Below, in pieces: positions 32,755-33,008 of a stretch of DNA of 33,008 nt. Source of the stretch: Candidatus Pacearchaeota archaeon. Its GTDB lineage: Archaea > Nanobdellota > Nanobdellia > Pacearchaeales > GW2011-AR1. Numbering within the stretch: position 1 is the stretch's first letter; each line of letters begins with the position of its first letter. Position numbers and translations under genes: made by a program. A model generated the notes under the pieces. That model worked only from the letters and a program-made list of their open reading frames with translations. It ran no database searches and was not told the DNA's origin. The DNA lies in NCBI GenBank assembly GCA_016196285.1, contig JACPXY010000019.1:1-33008 (forward strand), read 5' to 3'.

Positions 32755-33008
32755 ATGCCTGAGATTCAAGATTACCGGCACGCTGACTGCAACCTCTTCA
32801 GGACTCCTCCTTTAGATTTCAGTAAACTTGACTCGACACTCATCGATACTCTTGTTTCATCATGGAAAAATGGATATACTGCGGATAACGCCTTGCAAAA
32901 GGTAGTGGAGGATACTTCTCTTGTCAGAGAATTAACTAAACAAGTTGCTGAACAGCTGACCTTCCAGAGAAGAACTGAACTTGAGCAGCTAAAGAGTGAG
33001 GAAAAAGC
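32755..33008 (+). CDS. Partner gene of the AAA+ ATPase (cut by window end)
   Basis: Begins at ATG 32755 with TAGGAG as Shine-Dalgarno-like site, 8 bp after the ATPase gene, so the two form an operon. The visible 84 residues start MPEIQDYRHADCNLFRTPPL and become strongly helical and charged (VVEDTSLVRELTKQVAEQL, FQRRTELEQLKSEEK). No domain can be named yet. By analogy with MoxR-type operons the remainder may carry a VWA domain; this is inference. Confidence 0.7.
   Translation, partial: MPEIQDYRHADCNLFRTPPLDFSKLDSTLIDTLVSSWKNGYTADNALQKVVEDTSLVRELTKQVAEQLTFQRRTELEQLKSEEK

Overview
The window looks like a piece of a DPANN archaeal genome, most like the Woesearchaeota/Pacearchaeota group. This is inferred from gene content and signals; no search was run. 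Supporting signs are TATA boxes about 24-28 bp upstream of many start codons (mostly leaderless starts), a TrmB-type regulator, tRNA genes without an encoded CCA, archaeal-style small RHH and AbrB regulators, and many short orphan genes. Mixed with these are bacterial-type genes: GroES/GroEL, glucose-6-phosphate dehydrogenase, MsrB and a bacterial-type Tgt.

Region 1 (1-7930): two inverted copies of a palindrome-rich element (1-113 and 7709-7930) flank a 7.6-kb block. The block holds an AlaE-like membrane protein, a 1553-residue surface protein with nine Ig-like repeats, and a divergent protein that keeps the lactate/malate dehydrogenase catalytic residues. Region 2 (7950-12361): a TrmB-like regulator, a secreted protein, a four-gene minus-strand operon (two membrane proteins, an RHH protein, MsrB) that diverges from a membrane-anchored thermonuclease, and a DUF2238-like membrane protein. 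Region 3 (12366-16879): tRNA-Pro(GGG) with a duplicated 3' end, tgt, small orphans, a gene whose promoter and start were duplicated in tandem, a translationally coupled operon (30-residue membrane miniprotein, SPOUT methyltransferase of the Sfm1/DUF431 family, orphan), tRNA-Leu(CAG) and a PIN-like protein.

Region 4 (16882-19713): a saccharopine dehydrogenase-like reductase divergent from an orphan over one palindromic TATA box, another orphan, and a third, shorter copy of the palindrome element. Region 5 (19761-26080): a transketolase homologue without the TPP/metal-binding residues, an AbrB-type regulator with a dyad over its start region, an ABC exporter with its own upstream dyad, a bacterial-type G6PD and two orphans. 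Region 6 (26096-33008): groES - unknown gene - groEL as overlapping genes, a second ABC exporter, a 39-residue leaderless ORF, and a large AAA+ (MoxR/chelatase-like) ATPase with N-terminal SH3-like domains, followed closely by a partner gene cut by the window end.

The strongest candidates for something undescribed are the modular hairpin elements (with a compensated base-pair change between copies), the gene embedded between groES and groEL, the probable pseudo-transketolase, the LDH-like protein with long extensions, and the AAA+ two-gene locus at the right edge.
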